NCBI RefSeq assembly: GCF_037126465.1
Contig: NC_088201.1
Coordinates: forward strand, 134,134,052-134,198,051
DNA length: 64,000 nt
Source of the DNA: Ornithodoros turicata
Taxonomy: Eukaryota > Arthropoda > Arachnida > Ixodida > Argasidae
Direction of reading: 5' to 3'
Shown here piece after piece: positions 33,110 through 44,550 of this stretch. The position numbers and the translations under genes were made by a program. The notes beneath the pieces are model-generated. The model was not told where the DNA came from. It worked only from the letters and a program-made list of their open reading frames with translations, and searched no databases. Numbering within the stretch: position 1 is the first letter of the stretch; every line of letters begins with the position of its first letter.

Positions 33110-33566
33110 CTGCATGCAAAAAAAGGCATACAGCACTAGTAGAAGGGCATGTCTATGGCTACAGTCCTACCCACCAAATAGGTGAACCAATAAAACATGG
33201 ACTCATTTCCTCTGACCGCGATGCCACAGATCATGGGCTTCGTAAGCGAACGGCTTCAATATCTGGAGAGTCCCATGTACAGCACCTCTTCTGTTCATCC
33301 GGCTTCCCATGATTCGTTTTTTCGCTTAATTCGATCAAATTCGAAGGTCCTGTCAAATGCCTATATGTTTCTATGCATAAAAAAGCTTATTTCGAATGTG
33401 AAAGCAATCCACGTCGTATAACTCGACCGATGCCTCCACAAACAAGGCACTCGCGTCGCCCACATTGTGCCGCCTGCATTGCACTGCACATAGCAACAGA
33501 AAAGTTCGCCCTAATGTTAAAGTGGCAGATGAAGACTGAACAGCACCGGTCCATACCGATAACCGC
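33110..33566. other. No gene recognised
   Basis: Flank between a Tigger element and a foldback repeat; no coding motif or boundary seen. Confidence 0.35.
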
Positions 33567-33711
33567 GAGTTTTAGTGCAGCGCTTTTTTAAGCGCTTTTT
33601 TACGCTTTGCGTACGTAAGCGTAAGTGGTTGGTGGTTCTGTCATTGTGCAGAATCATCACGCAATCCCTTACGTACGCAAAGGAGAGAGCGTACGATGCA
33701 CTAAAACTCAA
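33567..33711. mobile_element. Small foldback MITE, about 145 bp
   Basis: GAGTTTTAGTGCA at the left is the exact complement of TGCACTAAAACTC at the right. Inside, GCGTACGTAAGCG is mirrored by CTTACGTACGC. The element would fold into one long hairpin. Target duplication not determined. Confidence 0.65.
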
Positions 33712-33989
33712 TTCATTTGGTGGCGGAACGCAGTTCTCGCGAGTCCCAGACGAGGAGGAAACGTGGCATTTCTCGTTTTTCTTTTTTTGTTTCACATCTC
33801 GCCGAGCTTTCGTTTGCAAGCCGTCGGTGCAACAAGAGTGCAACATACAGTGTGGGCTTTGCAAGGTTCGATGACTTCGTGGAAGTGAAAATCATCGTTG
33901 TCGAACGTGTCCTGCCCGTGCACGATTGTGGAAGCTAAACTTGAGTCATTTTGGCAGAGAGCGTGCAGTGTTATGTGCGCGTGCACTCC

Positions 33990-34400
33990 AATATTTATTT
34001 ATTTATTTATTTAAAGTACCCCAAAGACTCATAAGAGCGCTACATGGGGGAGTAGGATGATACAAGCATGTCAGCAACACAAAGACGATGAAAAAAAGTA
34101 CAAAACACTGAGCCAGTCATATTGCCTGGCCTGCACGAAAAGTAGAGCATACAATAAAAAACATAACAGTACATTATAAAAAGAATACAGACATCAAACG
34201 GATAGTTAGCCACGGAAATTATCGTAGTCAACGAGCTCAGCTAGGTCAGAGGGAAGGTCGTTCCAGTTAATTGCGGTTCGACAAAAAAATGATTTCGCAA
34301 AGGTGTCTGTTCGACATTGAAAATGATTTACTTTGCATCGATGGTCAAAACGTGGGAATATAACTGTAGAGTGGGTAAGCAGAGAAATGTTAGGCATGTG
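33990..34400 (-). pseudogene. 3' end of a LINE (CR1/Jockey-like), 5' truncated
   Basis: On the minus strand the C-terminal part of a LINE ORF2 is visible (NHFQCRTDTFAKSFFCRTAI, then NWNDLP), stopping at 34206. About 190 bp of 3' UTR follow, then an (AAAT)n tail at 33991-34013. The tail marks the true 3' end. The rest of the element is missing, as is usual for 5'-truncated LINE insertions. Confidence 0.7.
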
Positions 34401-34444
34401 GCATGTTTTCAGATGACATTTTCAGATGGCATGTTTTAAGAAAC

Positions 34445-34545
34445 TGACATTGACCTCGTTAATTTTCCCGCCTATTTTTTCAACCTTTGGATAATTTGAT
34501 TAAATTTCGAGTTCTCGTCAGGGTCGAATTAATGGAAGTTTACTG
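34445..34545 (+). mobile_element. Solo right end of a Tigger/pogo element
   Basis: Ends in GAAGTTTACTG followed by TA and has the subterminal TTTCGAGTTCTCG and TCGAATTAA motifs of Tigger ends. No left end was found. Confidence 0.45.
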
Positions 34546-34549
34546 TATT

Positions 34550-34883
34550 TTTTTGTTTTGTCGCAGTGAAAACAGTTATAAGAAAACAAAGAAAATTTTT
34601 TGGCCATGCAGTTAGGTAAATCATGAGTAGTTGGTGTCACTACATATGTTGAAGACAGAAGTCCTTGAGAAACTGCCAACACGAAAGTGAAGGAGATTAC
34701 TATGATGCTTGGAACCTCCAAAGCAGTTGTGCCTGGCAGCACAGAAACGAGAAAACAGTACTGCATGTATAAAGACCATGCACAGCATTGTCTTTGCCCT
34801 GAGTGGTCCTACCCACAAACAGACAAAAAACCAACACAGTGTAGACCCATTTTCACTGACAGTGAGTTTAGATATTACCTCAC
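34550..34883 (-). repeat. Duplicated block downstream of cassette copy 4
   Basis: On the minus strand it reads GTACTGTTTTCTCGTTTCTG, AACTGCTTTGGAGGTTCCAA, AGTAATCTCCTT and CTTCAACATATGTAGTGAC. The same sequence in the same order follows cassette 9's side at 60.27-61.92 kb, where two hAT MITEs interrupt it, and partly at 51.52-51.62 kb. It is thus a conserved intron segment of the duplication unit and an empty site for both hAT insertions. Confidence 0.75.
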
Positions 34884-35015
34884 CTGAAAAGCATTCGGTG
34901 ATGTGTACCCCCGTGGTTCTGTTGGTACCTCTGTTGTTTTCAGGTGACATGGAAAAGCTGTCCTCCTGAGGTTCTTCTTTCACGTGGATGGAATCACATC
35001 TGTTCATTGTTAAGT
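34884..35015 (-). CDS. KEEP cassette exon, copy 4 (132 nt)
   Basis: Acceptor TTTTTCAG on the minus strand, then 132 nt open in phase 1 to phase 1, then donor GTGAGGTAATATC. The peptide starts DLTMNRCDSIHVKEEPQEDS and ends HITECFS. Compared with the 144-nt copies it lacks four codons after SPENN, so the deletion kept the frame. The frame stays open past the donor for about 90 further codons. ATG is present at the family position. Confidence 0.7.
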
Positions 35016-35101
35016 CTGAAAAATAATAAAAACAAAAGCTTTCACATAATCCACTATGAGGATGTAATGCACACATTGAGAGAAGGGCATACCATCAACT
35101 A

Positions 35102-35993
35102 TACGAGGTGTCTTTTTTTTTTTTAATACAGATTTCTCATATAAGGGCTATAGACATCCTGTTTTCACTTCTATCATCTCTGGGCCGGCGGACGTTCTTG
35201 GCCATCTGTTGCTCAACTGTCGAATGACTAATTACCTAAAAATCGTTACTTAACTTTTTAATTACAAAAGCTATGAAGTTGGCCCAATGAGAACATCTGT
35301 TCCTTTCGATCACCTGATATCGTAGCAGTTTTCAGAATAAAAATCCATTCGGTAGATCGTCCGTAAAAAATTTGTGAAGGAACACCATTTTTTTCCTTTG
35401 TTTTGTTCATTGCACATCTTCGGAAACACGTCTTTCCTTCCCCCCAATGTGAGAAGGTGAAAGAGCACACTGTCGCCTCTTGCGTCCTGGAAAAAGATGA
35501 AAAGGAAACGGAAAATGCAACCAAGATAAGGGCAGTTCTGACCCTATACATGTGTTTTTGTTCTGTTTCCGCAAGTTAAAGCTCATCTTCGACGCATCAA
35601 GCAGCACTGTGCTCCTTCCTGTGCTCCTGGGTGTGAAGGAAAGGCGCATCTACAAACTCCAAAGATGCGCAATGAACAAAATAAAGAAAAACTGGTGTTC
35701 CTTCACGAATTATTTGTGGACAATCTACACAACGGATTTTTGTTCTGAAAATGGCTACGATATTAGGTGACCGAAAGGAACAGATGTTCTCATTGGGACA
35801 ACTTCGTAGCTTTTATAATTAAAAAGTGAATTAACAATTTTTAGGTAATTAGTCAATCGACGTTTGAGCAACAGATGGCCAAGAACGTCCACTGGCCCAG
35901 AGATGATAGAAGTGAAAACAGGATGTCTATTGCCCTTATAGTTTTTTAATGAAAAATCTGTATCAAAAAAAGAAAAAGAAAAAACACCCTGTA
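35102..35993. mobile_element. Large foldback element, about 890 bp
   Basis: The first 320 bases are the near-complement of the last 330. Examples are ACTTCTATCATCTCTGGGCC against GGCCCAGAGATGATAGAAGT and GAGAACATCTGTTCCTTTCG against CGAAAGGAACAGATGTTCTC. The right end CACCCTG followed by TA and the decayed left end ACGAGGTG match the TACAGGGTG end type of the element at 50503. No coding capacity. Confidence 0.8.
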
Positions 35994-36611
35994 TACACCA
36001 CTGGAGTTTGGGAGATGCAATATCGCGTCAGGAGAAATACTGCGGCACCCTCAGCAGGGGAGCACATTTGAAAGCACATTTGGGAGCGTAGTGTTGTGTG
36101 GTCAGACTTAACAGACAATACGGAAGCAGAGTTAGTGTGATGGATTACATTACACGTGGCACAGGACGGAGTGTAACATCCATCTGTGTCCAGCCATCCT
36201 ATCTGTGGTGCAACTGTATTTTCAGAGCTGACAAACAAGATTTATTTTCCTTCTCAAGTTGAACACGACTGTAGTAGTAAATCCCTAAGTGGGAAGTTCC
36301 CTTCAAATCAATGCCACTCGTCATATATTTCTCCTGGTCAAGCTGACATGGTTACTGAAAAACACTTAGGCGACTGCTTTGTTGCCTCTCCCAACACAAA
36401 GAAAGGTTAACAGGTAGTGTACCGTTCACATACTTCCCCTCTACACAAAACAATTTGTGAATCATGTAGAACACATATCTGATAAACACGGTTTTAATTA
36501 CAATTGCGGAAATTATGAAATACATACACAAATATTACACGGCATAATTTAAACAAAATATCAACCCAACCTGCTGCACAGACCTGATACACACTTTCAT
36601 GCACTCATAAC
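35994..36611. other. No gene recognised
   Basis: No motif-bearing frame or repeat boundary; it leads directly into the target duplication of the next hAT element. Confidence 0.35.
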
Positions 36612-37510
36612 TAAGGCCCTCAGTCATCTGTGATTCAGCAAATTTTTTTGAATTCTGAATTAATCGCAGAATCATTCATTTGTCACAGAATTTTAGGGGT
36701 GTGCGGATATTCCAGTTCCCGGATATTCAACATATGCAGTTCATATTCTTCGGTACGGCTTAGTTAAATCGAAGTTGCTGTAAATGGATTTCGTTATATT
36801 GAAGTCTCTAATACATGGGGTTCTATGGAGATGGATTTGAGAAAAATGCAATATGTACTCTGATATATTGAGAATTTCGTCACATCGAGGTTTAACCACA
36901 CATCCCCAAAGTGGGCTTCACCTGACGCTTCCCTGAATGAGGTGAAGCCTGCTTTATGAAATTGTCCATGCTGCAGGACAAACACAGACAGATTGTACTT
37001 TAGCTTAAAATAACGTAAGCCCAAGTTTATTGTGCATACTTTGTCTGAGGAAGGGGCGACATCCTTCCCGTGTGCAGTTCAGTGGTGGCAGTGGGGGATT
37101 TTGATTGGATGTCTGGGAGGTTGCCTTCAAAAAGTTAAGATCCAAAAAAGAAAGAAGAAAAAGTGTCCTAAAGATCATACAACTTCCCCAGTGCACGTAT
37201 TGTAAACTCCTTCCTATAAAGTTCCTATAAACTCTGTAGATGCTGAGAAATCTTTCAACAGGTATAAAATGATGGCAGGTGACAGATCTCATCAGAGGAG
37301 GACACAATATATCATGTATGTAATACTGAGCCATAACAGTGCTTTGAACGTGTAATTTTATAAAATATTTTTTATTTACGCATTATCCAAGAAAATAAAG
37401 TGTTTCCCGTTTAAAGCAGCCCCTATGTGCTCGCCACAGAAAATTGCAGAATTTTAGAAGTTGGTGCCACGGAACTTTGAATTTGCCAGAGCAGAAACCC
37501 GAGGGCCTTA
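36612..37510. mobile_element. Composite hAT-like MITE with 8-bp target duplication CTCATAAY
   Basis: CTCATAAC at 36604-36611 and CTCATAAT at 37511-37518 differ at one base. The ends TAAGGCCCTC and GAGGGCCTTA are perfect over ten bases. The organisation is the same as 1269-2181, including the inner GGGGTGTGCGG end near 36696 and the hairpin at 36916-36949. In this copy the left inner part is replaced by about 165 bp of Tigger-end-like sequence (36730-36893, AAATCGAAGTTGC to ACATCGAGGTTTA). Confidence 0.85.
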
Positions 37511-37740
37511 CTCATAATATGCAAGAACCATCAGCTGTCATGAACGTGTTCAGCCACTGTGATGCATAAACCTGTTTGTAAGCCTCAGCTGAAATGGGAG
37601 ACAATTTAAAATATTTTGGCAGGATATGGTGGGACAAGATCCAGTTGACCAGGAGCAAGAAAAGTCAATAAATATCTGACTGCACTGCTGCCAGTTTCTC
37701 AGTTTTCCATTCGGTTTTTTTCAAAGAAAATAAAAAAAAT
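37511..37740 (-). repeat. Duplicated block shared with 49081-49385 and 53150-53360
   Basis: On the minus strand TCAACTGGATCTTGTCCCAC, CCATATCCTGCC, AGGCTTACAAACAGGTTTAT and CTGAACACGTTCATGACAGC occur in the order seen on the plus strand at 49.1-49.4 kb and 53.2-53.4 kb. It belongs to the cassette duplication units. Confidence 0.7.
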
Positions 37741-37966
37741 AAAAAATATCCACATTAGGTTATTCATTGGTGGAGGTCAAGAAAAGTACTGCGAAGTTAT
37801 TATTCTCACGGGCTTGCATTAGGCCCCTGGCTCAGCGTCAACGGGTCTTGCCTATCCACAGGGTTGGGAAAGTCAGTTAGAAATGAGCACTCCCTTTCAC
37901 TGTCACCATACAAGAGAGAAAGCATTGGCACAAAAAGGATGTGTACTTGTGTAAATCAGGAGTGTA

Positions 37967-38697
37967 CAGTCAAACCTCGCTTTACAAACACCCTTCGTTT
38001 CTCAGAAAATCGTTCGTAAATCGAGGTATTCGTAAATCGAGGTCAGAGGTCTGCAGTGCACAAATACCTCACAAAACCACGGGAAATTGATTTGAATAAG
38101 TTTTATTTTTGAAAATACTGCGTAATTGTGCTTTGCATCATGCTTTCTGCAGGGTCTATCCTGTTTAGAAGAAATGACAGAAGTCTGACACTTGATTCAT
38201 GCACTCGGTCCTCAAAGCACCGTATCGCGCACGGATGAGACTGTTTCCAACGGCAAATATCACGCTTGTCACCGGCTGTCAGGACTGAACGCTTTCTTGG
38301 AACGGCAAGATGTTTCCATCTCGGAGACCTGGTCCAAACTCACAACCATTCGGCTGTAAACGCCCAAATTATTCTTTCAGGAAATGGTGAATCATGTTTG
38401 TGGAACGTGGTGGCGTTGGGACATTGTATGTTTGACCTTGGCAGCATGTACTGAGGAACTTTCATTATCCTCCGGTCCATTGGCCTGTCCTCTGTACGTT
38501 CATAACGCCCGTTTGTATATCGAGGTCAGAATGGCTTGGCTACTTTGGGTTCGTTCCCTCATAATCCGTTCATAGTTCGGATATTGAGGGTTCGTAAAAC
38601 GAGGTCAAAATACACGAAAAAAGTTTGGTTCCCTGTGGAGCCGTTCATAAGTTGAGGGAATTCGTATATCGAGGGTTCATAAAACGAGGTCCAATTG
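37967..38697. mobile_element. Tigger-type MITE with TA flanks
   Basis: The left end CAGTCAAACCTCGCTTTACA and the complement of the right end (CAATTGGACCTCGTTTTATG) are an imperfect inverted repeat. TA flanks at 37965-37966 and 38698-38699. Multiple TATCGAGG, AAATCGAGG and AAACGAGGTC motifs lie near both ends. No transposase part was recognised. Confidence 0.7.
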
Positions 38698-38910
38698 TAT
38701 TCTATTTGGGGGTCAACAGTCTGTGTTTACAAATGCTATGACCCATTTGCTACTGATATGATGAAGCTTTTCAGAGGTCCAACCAACTTTACTATAAACA
38801 CGCTCTGCTGTAGTAATCTTCGAGTAACCATTGCAGAAATGATGGAGCAGCAAGGAAATAGTTTCACTGTGAGTGGCCCGACCCATCAAAAAGGTGAAAA
38901 AATGCAACAA

Positions 38911-38932
38911 GTGAGTCTAGATATTATCTCAC
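38911..38932 (-). repeat. Truncated cassette remnant: only the donor flank
   Basis: The plus strand GTGAGTCTAGATATTATCTC followed by AC equals the complement of the donor plus its first intron bases in copies 3 and 4, but the exon that should follow is missing. It suggests a tenth duplication whose exon was lost. Confidence 0.4.
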
Positions 38933-38939
38933 GCCAACG

Positions 38940-39490
38940 TAGTAAAAGGCACACCACCATACAAAGCACTTGAAACAATGCAAGTGTCCAAGTGAAAAAT
39001 GTTAGCACTTACAAGTGGTCTATGAAACAATTTCGACTTGAAACTACTACTTCGAACCACTTTGCACGTAAATGAATTAAAGTGGAAACTGTTTCATTAC
39101 CCATTTGGAATTGCAGACATTTTCCATCTGGGGACATCCGTCAGACAGACCTGATTCCTTATGTATACATTGGAGTCCATCGGACGCACTCTGCTTTCAA
39201 CAACACAGGGTCCCCAGGATGGCTCCTGAGAATTGCATGCTCGCTTCCACCAAAAGGGTGCCTAACTTGATACAGAATGATGGCAGGAAACTACCTCAAA
39301 AATTATTTAGTAAGTACAAGTAACATTGGTTGGGGATTGTTTTGATTGTTGTCACCAATCTGCAAGTCAGGTTAGTCCAAGTTAGCTTCATGCAGCTCTA
39401 GGTTGGTTAGTTGGCAGCTCTAAGGTTGGTTAGTATAGGTAACTGAGTCTAGTTCTTCACGGTCGGTCTGACAGACCCCACTGCATAAAT
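38940..39490. other. No gene; end carries a fragment of the GTTAGG/GGTCCGTC repeat
   Basis: 39367-39488 (TTAGCTTCATGCAGCTCTAG, then CTAGTTCTTCACGGTCGG) aligns with the interior of the palindromic element at 45435-45867. The rest shows nothing recognisable. Confidence 0.4.
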
Positions 39491-39491
39491 A

Positions 39492-40330
39492 CAGTGGAAT
39501 CTCGTTAAATGGAAGTCGCTTTAACGGAATTACCGCTTAAACGGAACAATTGAACGGAGGTTGTTTGGTTTCATATTCATACAATGTATAAAAACTCTCG
39601 TTAATCGGAAACAAAATTTTGGCCACACCGTGTAAACGAAACTGGCTGAGCACGCCAGCGGCATCAGTATGCTCATCGCGACCTAACCTTTTCCGCTTCC
39701 GGTGCGGCCATGATTAGGGTTAACATGACACGCCATTCATGATGGCATCGCCGAAGCGTGCACACCACGCTCTTCCTCTTGAAAGGAAAATTCAAGTTAT
39801 CGAAGATTTTGAGGGTGTGAGCTTCACCAAAACGGCGCTTGCAACGAAGTATGGAATGCCGAAGAGTACGCTAACAAGAATTCTTCGTGAAAAGGACAAG
39901 CTACGTGACGCATTTAGTGCTACGGCGTTTGGACCAGAAAGAAAAAGACTGCGACTCGGTGCACACAAAGAGCTTGACAAGTGCTTGGTACTGTGGATAA
40001 AGCGTGGAAAAAAACTTTTTTGCACAGCAGCATGGCTCTGAACCATTCCTGTGTAACCTTTTGGATATGGAGAGCATTATTCAAAAGCAAAGGTTTAATC
40101 AGTTGTTCCAAACAACGACTGAGCGATTCTTTACACCTTAACAAGGGTCAGAATAAACTTCTTAATTGTGTGCCTATTTCTGGTCTTTATGACAGGTATT
40201 AGACACAGTAATGTGCACAAGACTAGTTACAGCTTCCACACCCCTGAAATTGACACAATTTATCGTTTTGCATCACAACTCAGTAAACGGAACTCCTGAT
40301 AAACGGAACAGATTTCCTCTGTCCCCTCGT
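39492..40330 (+). mobile_element. Deleted Tigger/pogo element, right end uncertain
   Basis: Left end CAGTGGAATCTCGTTAAATG after TA at 39490-39491, with subterminal AAACGGAA motifs recurring near 40280-40310. The right terminal repeat itself was not found; the element seems to break off around 40330. Confidence 0.65.
39739..40141 (+). pseudogene. Deleted Tigger transposase: HTH joined to C-terminal end
   Basis: The ATG at 39739 starts MASPKRAHHALPLERKIQVI, and the HTH runs to KSTLTRILREKDKL near residue 55. The frame then reads into GAHKELDKCLVLWIKRGK, the start of the CENP-B HTH, and ends. The C-terminal segment reappears in another frame as MESIIQKQRFNQLFQTTTER ending FFTP at 40141, a typical Tigger terminus. 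The DDE core is deleted. Confidence 0.75.
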
Positions 40331-40527
40331 GGGGTCGTGCTGTGACTGGTGCCCAAAGAGGGCGCCCGTGTCAGGTATCCCTGAACTACTCCGTGCCTGA
40401 GGAGGGTACACATGTGATTTTGGCAAAGGTAGATAAGGCAGCAGAACAGGGTGGGTCGTCTTGGGGAAGGATTCCACAACCTCTAGACACAAGGAAAGGT
40501 CTGTTGGAGGACTTGACTGTTTATACG

Positions 40528-40770
40528 CAAGTTAGCTTCATACAGCTCTAGGTTATTTTAGGTTAGGTTGGGTAACTGGGTCTACAGTCAGATTAGTCAA
40601 AGTTCGGTTGTGCAGATCGTCCTTCACCTCCCTGTGCACAATGTCGATGGTGCAGCACATCAGACACTGTCGTGTTCCTCATATCACAGATCATCCGATG
40701 GACCCCTCTGCATAAAAAACCAGATCTGTCCGATGGACTGCTAGACACAGCGTAAAACAATTTAAAATGA
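40528..40770 (+). repeat. Fragment of the GGTCCGTC palindromic repeat family
   Basis: AAGTTAGCTTCATACAGCTC, CGTGTTCCTCATATCACAGA and the final TGCTAGACACAGCG occur in the order found at 45.5-45.87 kb. The left palindromic arm is absent. Confidence 0.55.
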
Positions 40771-40855
40771 CATTTCAGGGTCCATACAGATTTCATGATC
40801 AGAAAGAGATATGCCAGCACCTGCTCAAATTTATTTAAGGATCATATTACCTCAC

Positions 40856-40999
40856 CTGGAAAGCATTCAGTGATATGAACCTCTGTCGTTTCAGTAGCAC
40901 ATCCGCGATAATCTTTGTGGTTTTCTGGTGAAACAGAGAGGCTGCTGTCCTGAAGTTCTTCCTTCACATGGATGAAATCCCTCACATTCATTGTTAGGC
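40856..40999 (-). CDS. KEEP cassette exon, copy 5
   Basis: Minus-strand acceptor TTTTTTATAG, 144 nt open in phase 1 to phase 1, donor GTGAGGTAATATG. The peptide runs LTMNVRDFIHVKEELQDSS and ends in EVHITECFP. Proline of the KEEP core is leucine here, but V-K-E-E is kept. No stop or frameshift. This is the minus-strand copy nearest the centre of the divergent arrangement. Confidence 0.65.
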
Positions 41000-42455
41000 C
41001 TATAAAAAAATACTTTTATATTGTCCAGCGTCAATGCAAATATCATCAAAGTTTCAGGTGCACAACTTGATACAATGCAAGGTGGACGATGGATTGGCCT
41101 AGTCGGTACACAGTCATAACTAGAGCGGATTTCCAGGCATATTCCTTTTCGTTGGGAGTCGTACAGATGATGCCTTTTGATGTTCTAAGCACGAAACAGC
41201 TCAAAGGTCATTAACATTAGTACCCTAATATTAATACTTTTTTTATGTAAAGTAGTGGCTTTTTCTAATATAGGTGCCGATAAGTGCCTAAATGGGCACT
41301 TTAGCTTCTGGTAAGTGTTTTTTTTGTAGTCTTTACAATGAAAAAAACGCTTCACCGTGCTACATCACAGAATGCAAATGTCTCCCCCTGTGGCAGAAAG
41401 AGTATTTTTCGCCTGTATTCCCTGTACCCAGTGCAACACTACGTCTGCTCTTGCAGCTATTTTTAGTGGTTACCAGGGCTGTATAAGATGCTCACAAAGA
41501 ATAATGAAATTAGAGCTACATGACTCTAAAAGTAACGAAATTACAGGAAAAGTTACCCAGACAGAAACGTACCTGAGTTAGTTACAAGTATGCTGGGGAC
41601 AAAACACAATGGGACATCGCATTTCTCCATTGGTGCGACACCCTAGGAGGAAACAGGAGTGGACAGAGATATACTGTATTTAGAGATGGATAGAATAGCC
41701 AGTCACCAGTTTCTTATTCGATGCCTCTGTGATAGGTAGCAGGCGTTCCAGTGAAGAAATACACTGCTGCCATGTTCCGTGAACTTTCGACCCAAGCTGT
41801 ACTCGTGAAATGTTATTAAATAGGTTCTCAGTTCCAGTTACTCATTTTCAAGGTGACCATATGTAAAACTGACACACATCATGCGTAATACCTGTTGAAA
41901 ACAAACTTCTGAAACAAGCTACAATGTGCTTGGCAGTCAAGCTGATATGCCGATAAATTTGTTCTTCACACCGGGACATTTTTCGAAGTTATCATTGGAA
42001 TCACTCTGTAACGTTCCACCCCAAGAGCTAACACTCGCATGGAAATTTGATTGAAAAGGTGACTTTCCTCAGCATACGATGTACTCGAAAAAGTAATGAA
42101 ATGAAACAGCTATGGGTACACGTTTCAGAAAGTAGGCGGTTACAGTAATTAGTTACACAAACCGTATTTACTTACAATAACTCAATTACCTTTAAAGAGT
42201 TACTTTACAGCTCAGGTGGTAATGGGCCTTCTGTTCCCGAAGATATCCCTCACGAGTACCCGCGTTGGCACCGGCATGCAATGTCAAATCGGTTGACTCC
42301 GTGAGGTCGTTTTCAGCATGTATAGGTGGGGTGCGACAGGGTGCACCAGTTATCCAGAGACAGGGAAAAGAAGCACGCATATAGGCGGGGAGCACCGGTT
42401 CACTAGAAAGAGGGAAAAAGCATGGGTAAAGCTATGGTGTAACATCATATGCACG
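41000..42455. other. No gene recognised; degenerate GTAAC-rich repeat
   Basis: About 41500-42200 contains many GTTAC/GTAAC and AGTTACTT motifs like those at 10725-10865, probably an old dispersed repeat. No supported coding frame. Confidence 0.35.
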
Positions 42456-42645
42456 TAGAGTTGCCACCTTTCGGAGTGAAAAATACCGGCTGAGGGAGAG
42501 GAGGTGGAATAGAGTGAAAGGAGGAAAGGCTCGTGGGAAAGGGAAAGTGGGTGAGGAACGTTCTAGCTGGCTCGACACAACCACGAACAGCTTTGAACAA
42601 CCACTGCTCTTGTACCCTCCGAACACAAGACGTAATGAATAACAA

Positions 42646-42682
<37 letters not shown>

Positions 42683-42904
42683 ATAACTAAGAAAACGACT
42701 GGTGACTGCGGAGTTTCGTCTGTGCTCCAGATTTATTCAAGCTGTAGTGGAATGTTGAAGGAAAAACCCCGTAAAAGCCCTTATGAAAGGTCTTGAGCCA
42801 CAAATACCGGCAAAAGGCTGCCGGTATCATCTTCCTACCGGCAACCGGCAGAGGAAGCAAATAACCGGCCGTGCCGGTATAATACCGGCCTGGTGGCAAC
42901 CCTA
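42456..42904. mobile_element. hAT-like MITE (TAGGGTTGCCACC family) with 8-bp target duplication TATGCACG
   Basis: TATGCACG lies at 42448-42455 and 42905-42912. The ends TAGAGTTGCCACCTTTCGG and ATACCGGCCTGGTGGCAACC, then CTA, match the element at 61115-61774, including GTGAAAAATACCGGC and an (AAT)n microsatellite near 42652-42680. Confidence 0.9.
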
Positions 42905-42921
42905 TATGCACGCCACCTATA

Positions 42922-43557
42922 CAGTGGAACCTCTTTATAGTTAATTGGTGGGGAGTTGTGGATAACTTGACTATATCAGGAGTTTTCCTATATCAGGCGT
43001 ATCTTTATACGAGTCATAAATGAAGCAGGACAAGTCATTCAGAGAGTTACTACACCTCTTACGCGTCAGTTCGTTCCCGTCCACCAGTTGCGGCAACATC
43101 GTCTTTTGAAGTGGTGTCAACACTTTGTGCTTTCTGCTAAAGTCCGCCATGTCTCTAACTTCACGTCTCACAGAAAAAGAAAACGCGCGTCACGTAGCTA
43201 AATCGAGAACTGGCAAACGCGTGTTGGACAGACAAAATCGGGCACAAACTAGGAAGCTACTTCGCCTATGCTGCTACTCACTATGTATTTTCGCCTCATA
43301 CTCAGTGGATGGACTGGAATGAACACTATTGGTTGTTCCCCAAGCAAGCAACATCCCCAGCGTTGTCAACATGACAAGATAGCAGGGTCCGACATACGGA
43401 AAGCCACATTCTGGGTATCTGTTCTTTACTATGAGCAGTATCCTAGAATTTTCCAGTTTACAATATCAGAAAAATAAACCATTGGGTCCATAGGAATTTA
43501 GTCGGGACCGCAGTTTTCTTTAACTACAAGCGGAGTTACTACAACAAGGTTCTACTG
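42922..43557. mobile_element. Tigger-type MITE, 636 bp
   Basis: The left end CAGTGGAACCTCTTTATAGT and the complement of the right end (CAGTAGAACCTTGTTGTAGT) are flanked by TA at 42920-42921 and 43558-43559. A minus-strand frame starting MADFSRKHKVLTPLQK near 43150 may be a decayed Tigger N-terminus, but it is too short to be sure. Confidence 0.8.
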
Positions 43558-43559
43558 TA

Positions 43560-44042
43560 GGACAATTCCTAGTGACAGGCAACAGAATATCACTCCATAA
43601 GACGTTGGAATGGTGCTTGTTTTCTACTCTCTTCACGCTGTTAATAAGAGGTTGTGTGCGTGGTGCTTAGAGTTCAAAATTCCAATTCCAAAATAAACAC
43701 GGCCACGCGATTGGAGCGGCTTTGTGAATGCCAGTATCTCTATAACATTTTTTCCTACTTCTCTCGCTTTTGTGGAATCTTTACAGTACAACCAAAGAAT
43801 GACGTCAGACTTTATAATAGAAGCATACTTTTTCTGAGCAGCAATTGTCACCAAAGTGCACGCACACAATAAAGTGGTATGTTACTAAGCGCATTCTTTT
43901 CACTTGCACTGCACTGCACTACCTTCCATGATAAGGCAAGCCTGAGCGATGGGCAAGACACGTAAACAAAACACAAACACGAAGGCTCAAACCAGCAAAA
44001 CGTTTAATCGATAAACACGAACTTCATGAACATGTAGACGGT
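43560..44042. other. No gene recognised
   Basis: No supported frame. TTCCATGATAAGGCAA near 43925 is mirrored by TTGCCTTATCATGGAA near 44220, extending the foldback described next. Confidence 0.4.
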
Positions 44043-44217
44043 GCGAGGGAAGACAGAGAGAGGGGGGAATAGGGAAGCGTTGGCCATACAGAGTGTGGGC
44101 AATTGTATTAGTGTGCCGTCTGTATGTATCCACCGGGCCTTCAAGCGCCTCCTTTGACTTCCCTCAACTCATTTTGTCCTCATTTCCCTATTCCCCCCTC
44201 TCTCTGTCTTCCCTCGC
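44043..44217. repeat. Foldback with 34-bp arms
   Basis: GCGAGGGAAGACAGAGAGAG and the following GGGGGAATAGGGAA (44043-44076) are the complement of the stretch ending at 44217. Spacer about 107 bp. Weaker complementarity continues outside. Confidence 0.7.
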
Positions 44218-44550
44218 AGTTGCCTTATCATGGAATTTATCCACCAGCTAGCCTGCATTTACGCCATTCTGTCACTGCACTACCTTGGACTCCACGCAAG
44301 ACGGGTTTTCGGGAGCTGCACTTTCCAGCTGAAAGAAACTTTATTAGTAACGTCTTTCTTTTCAACAGGAAAGTGCAGCACGCAAATAACCCAGTTCAGA
44401 TCTGGTGCAGGAGGTGCAAGCGAAAAGAATACACCTACGTACTGTAACGCTACCAATGCTAATGGCATCTCTCAAGTGCAATACTGATCGTGCCTATTAC
44501 GAGAAAATTCATGCCGTTTTAGAGCCTAAAACACAAGTTTTTAGTTTTTT

